Origin: Gordonia hirsuta DSM 44140 = NBRC 16056
GTDB taxonomy: Bacteria; Actinomycetota; Actinomycetes; Mycobacteriales; Mycobacteriaceae
DNA length: 48,096 bases
Assembly (NCBI RefSeq): GCF_000333015.1
Contig: NZ_BANT01000020.1
Location: 1-48,096, forward strand
Direction: 5' to 3'
Below, one piece after another: positions 33,807 to 42,598 of this stretch. Under the pieces are notes generated by a model, which saw only the letters and a program-made list of their open reading frames with translations, ran no database searches and had not been told where the DNA came from. Each line of letters opens with the position of its first letter. Position 1 is the first letter of the stretch. The translations under genes were made by a program, and so were the position numbers.

Positions 33807-34420
33807 GTCCGGTCCCGATCCCGGTCCGGGTCGCCGTCCCGGCGCAAGAGCCGGTTCACGAACTGTTCGACGCGGTCGTCGGCGCGTTCGCTGCCGCTGC
33901 GCACATCGGTGATCATCTCGGTGGTCACCGTGCTGCTGGCATCGCGCACGATCGCGTTCAGGTCGATGCCGTCGACCACCACCGTGGCCACACCCACCAG
34001 ATCGGTGCGGGCCAAGACGGCGTCGATGTCGACACCGGTGAGCACCTTATTCAAGTCGATGCGGGTGATCACCGGCTCCAGTTCCAGCGACTGCACCGCC
34101 GGATTCAGATCGAGTCCGACGATCAGCCGATTGAGGTCGACTCGAGCAAGTACCGCATCGAGGTCGATGCGGTCGAGCAGCGCATCCAGGTCCACCGTCG
34201 CCAGGATCCGGTTCAGGTCCAGACGCGCCACGAGCGCCTGCAGATCCACCGATGCCAGCACCCGATTCAGGTCGACGGCCGAGAGCAGAACACCGGTCAG
34301 ATCGGCCCCGGACAGCTAGTCGAGCACCTCGTCGAGCACACTGTGGATGACCCGGCGCGGGATCTGCGCAAGCCGAACCCTCAGTCCACCGCCGATCCCG
34401 TGTCGCACGTCGCCTGCCAC
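33803..34420 (-). pseudogene. LD-repeat protein gene interrupted by an in-frame TAG
   Basis: From a GTG at 34418-34420 one frame runs 34 codons (RHGIGGGLRVRLAQIPRRV, ending VLDEVLD) to a TAG at 34316-34318. The same frame then goes on, without a shift, through a long stretch of eleven-residue repeats (VDLNRVLASVDLQALVARL and so on) to the TGA at 33803-33805. If the TAG were a sense codon the product would be about 205 residues. A GTG at 34259-34261 could start a shorter form of 152 residues, which lacks the conserved N-terminus. The frame ends on the RDD start codon (GTGA). The gene is probably a nonsense mutant or is re-initiated; a sequencing error is possible. Confidence 0.6.
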
Positions 34421-34426
34421 CTGTTC

Positions 34427-34432
34427 AGTATG
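34427..34432 (-). promoter_or_regulatory. -10 element CATACT before the LD-repeat gene
   Basis: On the minus strand CATACT is followed by six bases and a GTG, the leaderless spacing seen at other genes here. This GTG opens the short frame in front of the TAG, which is a reason to think the full frame was once one gene. Confidence 0.45.
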
Positions 34433-34442
34433 ACCGCAATGA

Positions 34443-34483
34443 GTCGTGCCCCGGAGCGCTACCAGGGCACTCCGGGGCACGAC
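34443..34483. terminator. Terminator of the sucCD operon
   Basis: Arms 34443-34456 and 34470-34483 pair perfectly (14 bp) with a 13-base loop. It lies 24 bases after the sucD stop on the minus strand and just upstream of the LD-repeat promoter. Confidence 0.8.
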
Positions 34484-34507
34484 GACTGCTAACTGCGGCG
34501 CAGGGAC

Positions 34508-35410
34508 CTAGAGCGACTCGTAGATCTCGCGAGCCAGCCGGGCCGTCTCACTCGGCGTCTTGCCGACCTTGACGCCTGCGGCCTCCAGTGCCTCCTTCTT
34601 GGCCTGCGCGGTCCCCGAGCTGCCCGAGACGATGGCGCCGGCGTGGCCCATCGTCTTTCCCTCGGGGGCGGTGAAGCCCGCGACGTAGCCGACGACCGGC
34701 TTGGTCACGTTGGCCTTGATGTACTCGGCGGCGCGTTCCTCGGCGTCACCGCCGATCTCACCGATCATCACGATGACCTTGGTCTCCGGGTCCTGTTCGA
34801 AGGCCTCGATCGCGTCGATGTGCGTCGTGCCGACCACCGGGTCGCCACCGATGCCGATGGCGGTGGAGAATCCGAGGTCTCGCAGTTCGTACATCATCTG
34901 GTAGGTCAGGGTGCCGGACTTGGAGACCAGTCCGATCGGCCCCTTACCGGTGATGTTGTTCGGCGTGATGCCCACCAGCGCCTCACCCGGGGTGATGATG
35001 CCGGGGCAGTTCGGGCCGATGATGCGGGTCTTGTTGCCCTTGTCCACGTTGTAAGCCCACGCGTACGCGGTGTCCTGCACCGGGATGCCTTCGGTGATCA
35101 CGACGAGCAGCGGGATCTCCGCATCGACGGCCTCGATGATGGCGTCCTTGGAGAAGGCCGGCGGCACGAAGGCGATCGAGGTGTCGGCCCCGGTCTTCTC
35201 CATGGCCTCGGCAACGGTCGCGAACACCGGCAACTCGATCTCGCGGCCGGCCGCGTCGAGGTGTGTGACGGTGGTTCCGGCCTTGCGCGCGTTGACGCCG
35301 CCGACGATGTTGGTTCCCGCCTTGAGCATCAGGGCGGTGTGCTTGGTGCCTTCGCCGCCGGTGATGCCCTGGACGATGACCTTGTTGTTCCGATTGAGAT
35401 AGATCGACAT
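34508..35410 (-). CDS. sucD: Succinyl-CoA synthetase alpha subunit
   Basis: 300-residue subunit that carries the phosphohistidine in the TCA-cycle step between succinyl-CoA and succinate. The CoA-binding Rossmann part is [15 protein letters not shown], then [12 protein letters not shown], and [14 protein letters not shown]. The phospho-His is in [15 protein letters not shown] near the C-terminus. It is 14 bp downstream of sucC, and a hairpin terminator follows. Size and order match the usual actinobacterial sucCD. Confidence 0.97.
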   Translation of the reverse strand: MSIYLNRNNKVIVQGITGGEGTKHTALMLKAGTNIVGGVNARKAGTTVTHLDAAGREIELPVFATVAEAMEKTGADTSIAFVPPAFSKDAIIEAVDAEIPLLVVITEGIPVQDTAYAWAYNVDKGNKTRIIGPNCPGIITPGEALVGITPNNITGKGPIGLVSKSGTLTYQMMYELRDLGFSTAIGIGGDPVVGTTHIDAIEAFEQDPETKVIVMIGEIGGDAEERAAEYIKANVTKPVVGYVAGFTAPEGKTMGHAGAIVSGSSGTAQAKKEALEAAGVKVGKTPSETARLAREIYESL

Positions 35411-35424
35411 AGTTTTGTGGCCCC

Positions 35425-36588
35425 TTACTTGTTCGCCAGTTCGGCGGCCTTGTCGGCGCCTTCGTCCATCGACGTCGCGAGGGTCACCAGCGGGTGATTC
35501 GCCTGTGCCAGGATCTCCCGGCCCTCGTCGACCTTATTGCCGTCCAGACGGACCACCAGCGGCTTGGTGGCCGCGCCGCCCAGCTTCTCCAGAGCGCCGA
35601 CGATGCCGTTGGCGACCGCATCGCAGGAGGTGATACCGCCGAAGACGTTCACGAAAACACTCTTGACCTGCTCATCACCGAGGATGACGTCCAGCCCTGC
35701 GGCCATCACGTCGGCGGAGGCGCCGCCGCCGATGTCCAGGAAGTTGGCGGGCTTGACGCCGCCGTGCAGCTCACCAGCGTAGGCGACGACGTCGAGGGTC
35801 GACATCACCAGACCCGCACCGTTGCCGATCACGCCGACCTGACCGTCGAGCTTGACGTAGTTGAGGTCGTTCTCCTTGGCTTTGAGTTCCAGGGGATCGG
35901 TGGCTTCTTTGTCCTCGAATACGGCGTGGTCGGGGTGCCGGAAGTCGGCGTTGTCGTCCAGAGTCACCTTGCCGTCGAGCGCCAGGATCTCGTCGTCCGG
36001 GGTGCGGACCAGCGGATTGACCTCCACCAGCAGCGCGTCTTCTTCGACGAAGACCTCCCACAGCTTGGCAATGGTCACGGCGGCGGCGTCGAGGACTTCC
36101 TCTGGCAGGTGGCCGGCCGCGGCGATCTCGCGGGCCTTGGCTACGTCGACGCCGGCGACCGGGTCGATCGAGATCTTGGCGAGACGGTCGGGCTTGGTGG
36201 CGGCGACCTCTTCGATCTCCATACCGCCCTCCACCGAGCACATGGCCAGGTAGTCGCGGTTGGCACGATCGAGCAGAAAGGAGATGTAGTACTCCTCGGC
36301 GATGTCCTTCGCCTCGGTCACCAGCAGCTTCTTGACGATGTGACCCTTGATGTCCAGACCGAGGATGTTCTCCGCGTGGGTGAGGGCCTCAGCCGCATCC
36401 TTGGCGAACTTGACGCCACCGGCCTTGCCGCGGCCACCGGTCTTGACCTGTGCCTTGACCATCACGGCCTTGCCGATCTGCTCGGCGATCGCGTGCGCGT
36501 CGGCCGTTGCTTCGGCGACGGAGCCCGCGCTCGAAGGAACGCCGTGCTTCACAAACAATTCCTTCGCCTGGTACTCGAAGAGATCCAT
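35425..36588 (-). CDS. sucC: Succinyl-CoA synthetase beta subunit
   Basis: 387-residue ATP-grasp subunit. It starts [18 protein letters not shown], has [17 protein letters not shown], the [20 protein letters not shown] motif with metal ligands, and [18 protein letters not shown] in the ligase domain. The ATG is preceded by GAGCTG only, a weak ribosome-binding site. Transcribed together with sucD and divergent from the M23 gene. The enzyme makes ATP or GTP from succinyl-CoA. Confidence 0.97.
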   Translation of the reverse strand: MDLFEYQAKELFVKHGVPSSAGSVAEATADAHAIAEQIGKAVMVKAQVKTGGRGKAGGVKFAKDAAEALTHAENILGLDIKGHIVKKLLVTEAKDIAEEYYISFLLDRANRDYLAMCSVEGGMEIEEVAATKPDRLAKISIDPVAGVDVAKAREIAAAGHLPEEVLDAAAVTIAKLWEVFVEEDALLVEVNPLVRTPDDEILALDGKVTLDDNADFRHPDHAVFEDKEATDPLELKAKENDLNYVKLDGQVGVIGNGAGLVMSTLDVVAYAGELHGGVKPANFLDIGGGASADVMAAGLDVILGDEQVKSVFVNVFGGITSCDAVANGIVGALEKLGGAATKPLVVRLDGNKVDEGREILAQANHPLVTLATSMDEGADKAAELANK

Positions 36589-36863
36589 TCAGCTCACCAT
36601 CTGAGAGTGTTGGGAATTACGCCTGCGTGGGTAACGCGGGCCACCAGAAACTCTATCGGTTCGGGTGTGACCGTCTGCAGCGGCCGGGAATCCTTGTGCA
36701 AGAAATCACTTACCCGCCAGTAGCTCGAAAGCAGCCGGTGAGCGCCCCAAGGGCCCTCTTTTGTCCCCCGGACGGGGGTCTGCGGGTGGACGGGAAGCGC
36801 TCCGACCCAGTACCGTTCAGGGGGTTGATAACGAGATGGTTACAACAGGCACGGTGAAACGAG
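36589..36863. promoter_or_regulatory. Divergent region between sucC and the M23 gene, with a possible small upstream ORF
   Basis: No gene of normal size fits here. On the plus strand a C5/G5 hairpin (36765-36778, loop GGAC) lies about 85 bp before the M23 start. An ATG at 36836 opens an 11-residue frame (MVTTGTVKRGE) whose TGA at 36869-36871 overlaps the M23 start region by eight bases, so it could act as a leader peptide. I looked for a ydaO-type c-di-AMP riboswitch, common before such hydrolases, and did not see one. Confidence 0.4.
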
Positions 36864-37886
36864 GTGAGTGACTTGGCCAGCGACCAGCGTGGTGGTACTG
36901 CCGTAGTCGACCGCACGAACGACTCCTTCGATGTGGATTACAGTCCGACGACGCGCGATATTCCGCTGCCGCCGCGGTCCGTGCGGATCGGACTGAGCCC
37001 GGCCTCGACCAGCCCTGCCGCTCCTGCTTCGACCGCGGTCACCCCGGCCCCCATCACCCCGGCCGCTGGTTCGCCTGCAGCCGGCACCGTCACCGAGAGC
37101 GCCTCGGTTCCCGCGACCGCCGCCGCGCCGGTGCGACCCACGCCGTCGACCGCCAAGCGCACCGCCCGCCGTGACGGCCCGCCGAGTTCACTCAAGGCCC
37201 GCACCGCCCTGGTGGCGGTGGCCGCGGGAGCCGTGGCTGTGGCCGTCACCGGTTCGTCCGATAATGCCCAGTCGGTCTCCCCGGCCGCCACGCCCAGCCC
37301 GGCGGCGCCCGAAGGGGGCGCACAGCCGCTGCTGGCTGCCTCGTCCGCCGATCTGGACGGCGGCGTCGTACCGGCCGCCAGCACCGCCGATATGGATTCC
37401 TACGGCAGCCAGCTGACTGTCGGAAAGCAGCTGGCTGCTGCTGCCGCCGCACGCGAGGCCGCTGCACGCAAGCCGCTGTTCGCTGCACCGCTGACCGCCA
37501 AGTACTCGTTCACCTCCGGTTTCGCCATGCGGTGGGGTAGCTTCCACGGCGGATTGGACCTGGCCGCCCCGCTCGGCACCCCGATCCACGCCGTCACCGA
37601 CGGTGTGGTGAAGGAAGCCGGTCCGGCCTCCGGTTACGGCAACTGGATTCAGATCAAGGCCGACGACGGCACCGTCACCCTGTACGGCCACATGGCCAGT
37701 TCGGGTGTGCTCGTCTCCAAAGGCCAGAAGGTCACCGCCGGCGATGTGATCGGTCTGGTCGGCTCCGAAGGCTTCTCCACCGGTCCGCACCTGCATTTCG
37801 AGGTGTGGAAGAACGGCACCACCAAGATCGATCCGGCGCCCTGGCTGGCCAAGCACGGAATCCGGCTCAACGCCTACACCGGCTGA
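36864..37886 (+). CDS. M23 metalloendopeptidase (Rv0950c-like)
   Basis: 340-residue cell-wall peptidase. The start GTG (36864-36866) has only a weak site; a TTG at 36873 has GAGGTGAG upstream and is an alternative. An Ala/Pro/Thr-rich N-terminal part (about 1-105) comes before a single hydrophobic segment (TALVAVAAGAVAVAVTG, about 115-131). A linker follows, then the LytM domain (about 220-335) with FHGGLDLAAPLGTPI (first His and Asp), LYGHMASS, and the GPHLHFEVW site. All zinc ligands are present. It should cut peptidoglycan cross-bridges at the cell surface or regulate other hydrolases. It is divergent from sucC, as in M. tuberculosis. Confidence 0.87.
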   Translation: MSDLASDQRGGTAVVDRTNDSFDVDYSPTTRDIPLPPRSVRIGLSPASTSPAAPASTAVTPAPITPAAGSPAAGTVTESASVPATAAAPVRPTPSTAKRTARRDGPPSSLKARTALVAVAAGAVAVAVTGSSDNAQSVSPAATPSPAAPEGGAQPLLAASSADLDGGVVPAASTADMDSYGSQLTVGKQLAAAAAAREAAARKPLFAAPLTAKYSFTSGFAMRWGSFHGGLDLAAPLGTPIHAVTDGVVKEAGPASGYGNWIQIKADDGTVTLYGHMASSGVLVSKGQKVTAGDVIGLVGSEGFSTGPHLHFEVWKNGTTKIDPAPWLAKHGIRLNAYTG

Positions 37887-37922
37887 TTCCGGCCTGCACG
37901 CGCTGATTAGTCCGGTCCGGAC

Positions 37923-40337
37923 TCACAACCTTTCGCCGGGAACGCCGAAGCCGGTCATCAGGCGCATTTTGCCCACCGAACCGCCGAAGTCGAAGACGGT
38001 CTGCTCGGTCGGCCCACTGCCCGACTTCTCCACCGCCCGGCCCAGCCCGTATTTCGGGTGATTGATCCGATCCCCGATCGCCCAGTCGATGTACTTGTGC
38101 CGGCTGCGGGTGGGGATCGACGATCCGGGTCCCGGCCGGTCCGACGAGGACGCCGAGGCGTACCCGAACGGTCGCGCGGTGGACCGCGATGCACCGAAGT
38201 CCCGGCGCTGCGGACGCGGTGCCGTCCGCCGCCAGTCGAGCAGCTCCTGCGGGATCTCCTGCAGGAAACGTGATTCGGGGTTCTCCACCGGCTGCCCCCA
38301 GGCCGCGCGCATGATCGCGCGGGTCAGGTACAGGCGCTGGCGGGCCCGGGTGATCCCGACATAGGCCAGCCGTCGTTCTTCACTGAGCTCACTGGAATCA
38401 CCCAGGGCCCGCGCATGCGGGAACTGCCCGTCCTCCCATCCGGTGACGAAGACGACCGGGAACTCCAGGCCCTTGGCGGTGTGCAGGGTCATCAGCGTCA
38501 CCACCCCGTCACCCTCCTCGGGCAGCTGATCGGCGTCGGCGACCAGAGAGACCTTCTCTAGGAATGCCGCCAGGGAACCGGGCTCGGGCTCGCCTTCGGC
38601 GGCTTCGGCCGCCTCGCGTGCCTGCTCGTCTTGATCGTCGATCCCGTCCAGATCATCCAGGTCGGCGGCCGCGGCCTCCAGACTGAAGTCCCGGGCGACG
38701 GCGATCAGCTCGTTCAGGTTGTCCAGCCGTGCGCCGTCCTGGGGATCGTTGGAGGCCTCCAACTCGGCGCGGTAGCCGGTGCGGTCGACGACGGCTTCGA
38801 CCAGATCGCCGATGTCGGCGCCCTCGGCGCTGGCATCGTCGTCCAGGAAGTCCCGGCGCAGCCCCTCGATCAGCTCGACGAAGCCCCGGATCTGTTTGAC
38901 CGCCCGGGTGTTCAGCAGCGGCACCCGGTCTTCGGTGGCTTCCAGCAGCGACCGGTAGAAGCTGATGTCCAGGTTCTCCGCGTGGACGGCCACACACGCC
39001 TCGGCACGATCACCGATACCGCGGCGCGGAGTGTTGAGGATCCGGCGCAAGCTGACCGAGTCCTCCGGGTTGGCCACCACCCGCAGATAGGCGACGATGT
39101 CGCGCACCTCTTTGCGTTCGTAGAAGCGGGTGCCGCCGACCACTTTGTACGGGATGCCGTGCCGGATGAAAGACTCTTCGATCGGGCGCGAACCGGTGTT
39201 GGTGCGATAGAAGACGGCGATATCGGCGTAGGTGGCAGCCTGGGATCCGCCGATGGCGTCACCGACCAGCTCGTCGACCTCCTTGGCGATGAACGCCGCT
39301 TCATCGCGGTCGGTGTCGGCGACGTACCCGACGATCTGCTCCCCGTCGCCGGCGGCGGTCCACAGTTTCTTGGCCCGCCGGTTCGGATTGCGCTCGATCA
39401 CCGCATTGGCCGCCGACAGGATCGTCTGCGTCGAGCGGTAGTTCTGTTCCAGCAGGATGGTCTGCGCGTCGGGATAGTCGCGCTCGAATTCCTCGATATT
39501 GCGGATGGTCGCGCCGCGGAAGGCGTAGATCGACTGGTCGGAGTCGCCGACCACGCACAGCTCCGACGGTGCGGTTCCACCGGCGCCCGGCTCGCCCACC
39601 AGGGTCCGGACGAAGACGTACTGAGCGTGGTTGGTGTCCTGGTACTCGTCGACCAGCACATGCCGGAAACGACGACGGTAGTACTCGGCGATGTCCGGAT
39701 GGTTCTGCAGCAGGGCGACCGTCTCGCCGATCAGATCGTCGAAGTCGAAGGCGTTCGAGGCCTGCAATCGGCGCTGATATTCGTCGTAGATGCGGGCGAT
39801 GTTCTCGGCGGTCTGCCCCTGCTGGACGGTGTCATCGCTCAGGGTGGCGGCCACCTCCTCGGGTGAGCGGAGTTCGTTCTTGAAGTTGGAGATCACCGTG
39901 GACAGTCCGCGCGGACTGTATTTCTTGGGGTCCAGCTCCAGATCGCGCACCACCATCCCCAGCAGCCGGCGGGAGTCGTCGGAGTCGTAGATGGAGAAGT
40001 TCGAGTTGCGCCCGGGCAGCAGAGTCGACTGGGCCCGCAGGATCCGCACACAGGTGGAGTGGAAGGTGGAGACCCACATGTAGGCCGCCCGCGGACCGAC
40101 CAGCTCGATCACCCGCTCGCGCATCTCGGCGGCGGCCTTGTTGGTGAAGGTGATGGCCAGGATCTGCCCGGGGGTGACCCCCCGTTCGGCCAGCAGATAG
40201 GCGATGCGGCGGGTCAGGACCGCCGTTTTGCCCGAGCCGGCGCCGGCGACGATGAGCAGGGGTGAGCCGGTGTGCAGCACCGCTGCCCGCTGCTGGGGAT
40301 TGAGGCCTTCGAGAAGCTGATCAGCACTGGTCATCAT
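37923..40337 (-). CDS. pcrA: ATP-dependent DNA helicase PcrA/UvrD1
   Basis: 804-residue SF1A helicase. Motifs appear in order: Q-motif LNPQQRAAV, Walker A AGAGSGKTAV (31-40), TFTNKAAAEMRER, DEYQDTNHAQY, GDSDQSIYAFRGA, LEQNYRST, HTAKGLEFPVVFVTGWEDGQFPH, and EERRLAYVGITRARQRLYL. The C-terminal tail (YIDWAIGDRINHPKYGLG, then VFDFGGSVGKMRLM) is the Tudor-like domain that binds RNA polymerase or Ku in relatives. I start it at ATG 40335-40337, since the open frame to 40580 adds a low-complexity region outside the family. It is convergent with the M23 gene. Confidence 0.95.
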   Translation of the reverse strand: MMTSADQLLEGLNPQQRAAVLHTGSPLLIVAGAGSGKTAVLTRRIAYLLAERGVTPGQILAITFTNKAAAEMRERVIELVGPRAAYMWVSTFHSTCVRILRAQSTLLPGRNSNFSIYDSDDSRRLLGMVVRDLELDPKKYSPRGLSTVISNFKNELRSPEEVAATLSDDTVQQGQTAENIARIYDEYQRRLQASNAFDFDDLIGETVALLQNHPDIAEYYRRRFRHVLVDEYQDTNHAQYVFVRTLVGEPGAGGTAPSELCVVGDSDQSIYAFRGATIRNIEEFERDYPDAQTILLEQNYRSTQTILSAANAVIERNPNRRAKKLWTAAGDGEQIVGYVADTDRDEAAFIAKEVDELVGDAIGGSQAATYADIAVFYRTNTGSRPIEESFIRHGIPYKVVGGTRFYERKEVRDIVAYLRVVANPEDSVSLRRILNTPRRGIGDRAEACVAVHAENLDISFYRSLLEATEDRVPLLNTRAVKQIRGFVELIEGLRRDFLDDDASAEGADIGDLVEAVVDRTGYRAELEASNDPQDGARLDNLNELIAVARDFSLEAAAADLDDLDGIDDQDEQAREAAEAAEGEPEPGSLAAFLEKVSLVADADQLPEEGDGVVTLMTLHTAKGLEFPVVFVTGWEDGQFPHARALGDSSELSEERRLAYVGITRARQRLYLTRAIMRAAWGQPVENPESRFLQEIPQELLDWRRTAPRPQRRDFGASRSTARPFGYASASSSDRPGPGSSIPTRSRHKYIDWAIGDRINHPKYGLGRAVEKSGSGPTEQTVFDFGGSVGKMRLMTGFGVPGERL

Positions 40338-40375
40338 CGCCTGTCCAGAGTACCGGCGCCCACCGACAGTCCCGG

Positions 40376-42181
40376 TCAGGGGGCATAGGCGGCGACGATC
40401 GGTTCCCCGATGCGGCCGCCGTCGACATACAGCGTCAGGTCCGGTGTCACCGGGCGCAGCCGCAGCTGTTCCCCGCCGCCGACCAACTGGAAGTAGACCC
40501 GATGCCGGCCCGCCTGCACCTGGATCCGGCGCTCCACGCCGTCCAGGGCCGCGGCGACCTCGCCGTCGCGGTCGGCGCAATAGTCCAGCACCGCGGTCCA
40601 GTGCCAGTCCAGCAGCGGCCCGGACAACTGCAGTCCCTGCCGCTCGGTGGTCACCGGCTCGGCACAGGTCCCGCGCCCGCGCTGCACCTGCCGGACCGGG
40701 CTGATGCCGCCGGGCACCAGATGCCCGTACTCGTCGAGCACCTTCAGATCGTCGGTCTGGTCGGCGAACCGGGGCCGCACGCGCAGCCGCCCGAAGACCC
40801 GGCTGGTCTGGTTCTCCGGGTAGGCCACCGGCGTCAGGACCTCCAGCGGCAGGGACTGATCCAGCAGCACCAGCTCCGGCTCAGCGGCCAGCGCGGCGCG
40901 CGCGGTGGCCAGGTAGGCCCCCGTGGGGTCGTCGTCCCAGGACTTCGAGAACGACGCCGTCGCGATCAACGACGAGACCACCAGCAGCACCGCGCTCCCC
41001 GTAAGCACGATCGCCGGTACGCGCGCGGCGACGACCGGCGGCACCCATTCCGGCACCCGATCCCGCACCCGGTCCGGCACCCGGCCGGGTGCGGCGGCCA
41101 GCAGGGCGATCCCGATCGTCATCACCAGCGCGGTATCGGGCAGATACCGCATGGTCTGCCCCAGTTCGACGGCGGTGGCCGCACTGGACCGGTTCCACAT
41201 CACCGGCAATTGCGCGGCGACGGCATAGGCCGCTACGCAGACCACGATCCGGGCTCCCCCGCGACGACGCAGACCGGCCCCCAGCGCCGCACCGGCCAGC
41301 AGCACCCAGCCCGCGGCGGTCAACCATGCGCTCGGCTCGCCCATCGGCGGCGCGGTGGTCCACCGATCCCACTGCCACGGGCCACCGGCGACCGCCGGCA
41401 CCAGCCCCGCGCCCACCGACCGCCAGGTCAGCGCCCAGGTCTGCCCCAGCGAATGCTCCCCGTCGGTCGGATCGGCGACCGCCAGATACAGCACGGTCCA
41501 GACGACGACGATCCCGCCGAGCCAGGCCCACAGCGCTCGGGCCCGTCGCAGTCGGCCGGGTGCGGCCAGCCAGGCGGCGACCAGGGCCACCGGTGCGATG
41601 TAAAGCGACTTCTCGAAGAAGGCCAGCGCCACCACGAAGACCAGCACCGACCGGACCAGCAGTCGGCGCCGGCGGGCGGGTGGCTGCTCGTCGCGGGTCA
41701 GCGACACCGCAGCTGCCACCACCACCGCCATCGCCGCCTGCATGGGCAGAGTGTTCAGTCCCGCCGCCCACCACACATAGGCCGGGACCGTCATCGGCAC
41801 AAAGAGGTAGAAGGCCAGCGCCGCCAGCGCCCCGAGTCCGGCGCCGGGAGCGAGGACGCGGATCATCCGCCACACCGCGATCGAGGCGATCGCCTGCAGC
41901 ACGACCAGCGTCACCGCCGGCAGCCACCACTGCACCGGCGCCAGCACCGTGGTGATCCCGGCCAGCAGATAGGCGGCCGGCATGAAGTGCCCGTCGTGAC
42001 TGTTTCCCAGGTAGTCCCAGCTCAGAATCGGGTTCGACGATGCCTGGCCGATGATGATCAGGTCGTCCCAGTAGAAGTCGCCGCGGGCCACCAGGATCCC
42101 GCGCACCACCAGTTGCCCCAGGATCAGCACCGCCGCGAACGCACCGGTCTGGCTGGACGCGGCCGCACGCACCGAGGTCAT
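40376..42181 (-). CDS. Polytopic membrane protein, GT-C glycosyltransferase-like
   Basis: 601-residue protein with about eleven membrane helices (20-440) and a soluble C-terminal part of about 170 residues. The first loop has GDFYWDDLIIIGQAS, an Asp-Asp pair in the place where GT-C mannosyl- and arabinosyltransferases have their acidic catalytic motif, and FMPAAYLLAGITTVL follows. The C-terminal part is beta-rich (YFQLVGGGEQLRLRPV, LTLYVDGGRI), like a carbohydrate-binding domain. A short repeat DRVRDRVPEWVPP occurs near 380. Exact function is unknown. It is between pcrA and the chorismate mutase gene, which in M. tuberculosis are neighbours, so it is an addition in this lineage. Confidence 0.6.
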   Translation of the reverse strand: MTSVRAAASSQTGAFAAVLILGQLVVRGILVARGDFYWDDLIIIGQASSNPILSWDYLGNSHDGHFMPAAYLLAGITTVLAPVQWWLPAVTLVVLQAIASIAVWRMIRVLAPGAGLGALAALAFYLFVPMTVPAYVWWAAGLNTLPMQAAMAVVVAAAVSLTRDEQPPARRRRLLVRSVLVFVVALAFFEKSLYIAPVALVAAWLAAPGRLRRARALWAWLGGIVVVWTVLYLAVADPTDGEHSLGQTWALTWRSVGAGLVPAVAGGPWQWDRWTTAPPMGEPSAWLTAAGWVLLAGAALGAGLRRRGGARIVVCVAAYAVAAQLPVMWNRSSAATAVELGQTMRYLPDTALVMTIGIALLAAAPGRVPDRVRDRVPEWVPPVVAARVPAIVLTGSAVLLVVSSLIATASFSKSWDDDPTGAYLATARAALAAEPELVLLDQSLPLEVLTPVAYPENQTSRVFGRLRVRPRFADQTDDLKVLDEYGHLVPGGISPVRQVQRGRGTCAEPVTTERQGLQLSGPLLDWHWTAVLDYCADRDGEVAAALDGVERRIQVQAGRHRVYFQLVGGGEQLRLRPVTPDLTLYVDGGRIGEPIVAAYAP

Positions 42182-42244
42182 GGATCCAGTCTGCCGCCCT
42201 GCCGACGCGAACGCTCCGGCGGTGTCATGGCAAGATCAGAAGCC

Positions 42245-42568
42245 GTGAGCGAGCAGGATCCCCAAGCCCCGTCCCCGTCGATCGATCTGTCGGCGTACAA
42301 CCTGGGCAGCGATGTGAGCGATCTGCCCGACGACATCGACGAACTGCGCGGTGAGATCGACCGCATGGACGCGGTGATCCTGGCCGCGGTGCAGCGTCGC
42401 TCGGCCGTCTCCAAGAAGATCGGTGCGGCCCGGATGGCGGCCGGCGGTCCGCGCCTGGTGCACAGCCGTGAGGTGAAGGTGCTCGAACGCTTCTCGGCAC
42501 TCGGCGCCGAGGGCCACACCCTGGCCATGCTGCTGCTGAGGCTGGGCCGCGGTCCCCTCGGCCGCTGA
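42245..42568 (+). CDS. Chorismate mutase, AroQ delta class
   Basis: 107-residue helical enzyme that turns chorismate into prephenate for Phe and Tyr. The core is very like M. tuberculosis Rv0948c: DELRGEIDRMDAVILAAVQRR, AVSKKIGAARMAAGGPRLV, HSREVKVLERFSALG, and the ending LLLRLGRGPLGR that lets DAHP synthase activate it. Active-site Arg and Lys residues of the class are present. A GTG at 42245 is chosen as start; an upstream ATG at 42227 would add six residues. No Shine-Dalgarno is clear. It faces pgi and a hairpin at 42575-42592 separates them. Low activity alone and activation by AroG are typical of the class. Confidence 0.92.
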   Translation: MSEQDPQAPSPSIDLSAYNLGSDVSDLPDDIDELRGEIDRMDAVILAAVQRRSAVSKKIGAARMAAGGPRLVHSREVKVLERFSALGAEGHTLAMLLLRLGRGPLGR

Positions 42569-42574
42569 ACCGGT

Positions 42575-42592
42575 GCCCGCGTCTTCGCGGGC
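42575..42592. terminator. Bidirectional hairpin between chorismate mutase and pgi
   Basis: GCCCGCG (42575-42581) and CGCGGGC (42586-42592) form a 7-bp stem with loop TCTT between two convergent genes. It starts seven bases after the chorismate mutase stop codon and ends seven bases before the pgi stop. Confidence 0.65.
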
Positions 42593-42598
42593 GCGCAG

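Noticed and set aside
36589..36863. ydaO/c-di-AMP riboswitch before the M23 peptidase
   Set aside because: Such riboswitches are common before actinobacterial wall hydrolases, but I could not find the conserved core segments or pairing in this 275-bp region.
40502..42229. A long plus-strand frame continuous with chorismate mutase
   Set aside because: The upstream part is the shadow of the membrane protein at 40376. Only the last 107 codons match chorismate mutase.
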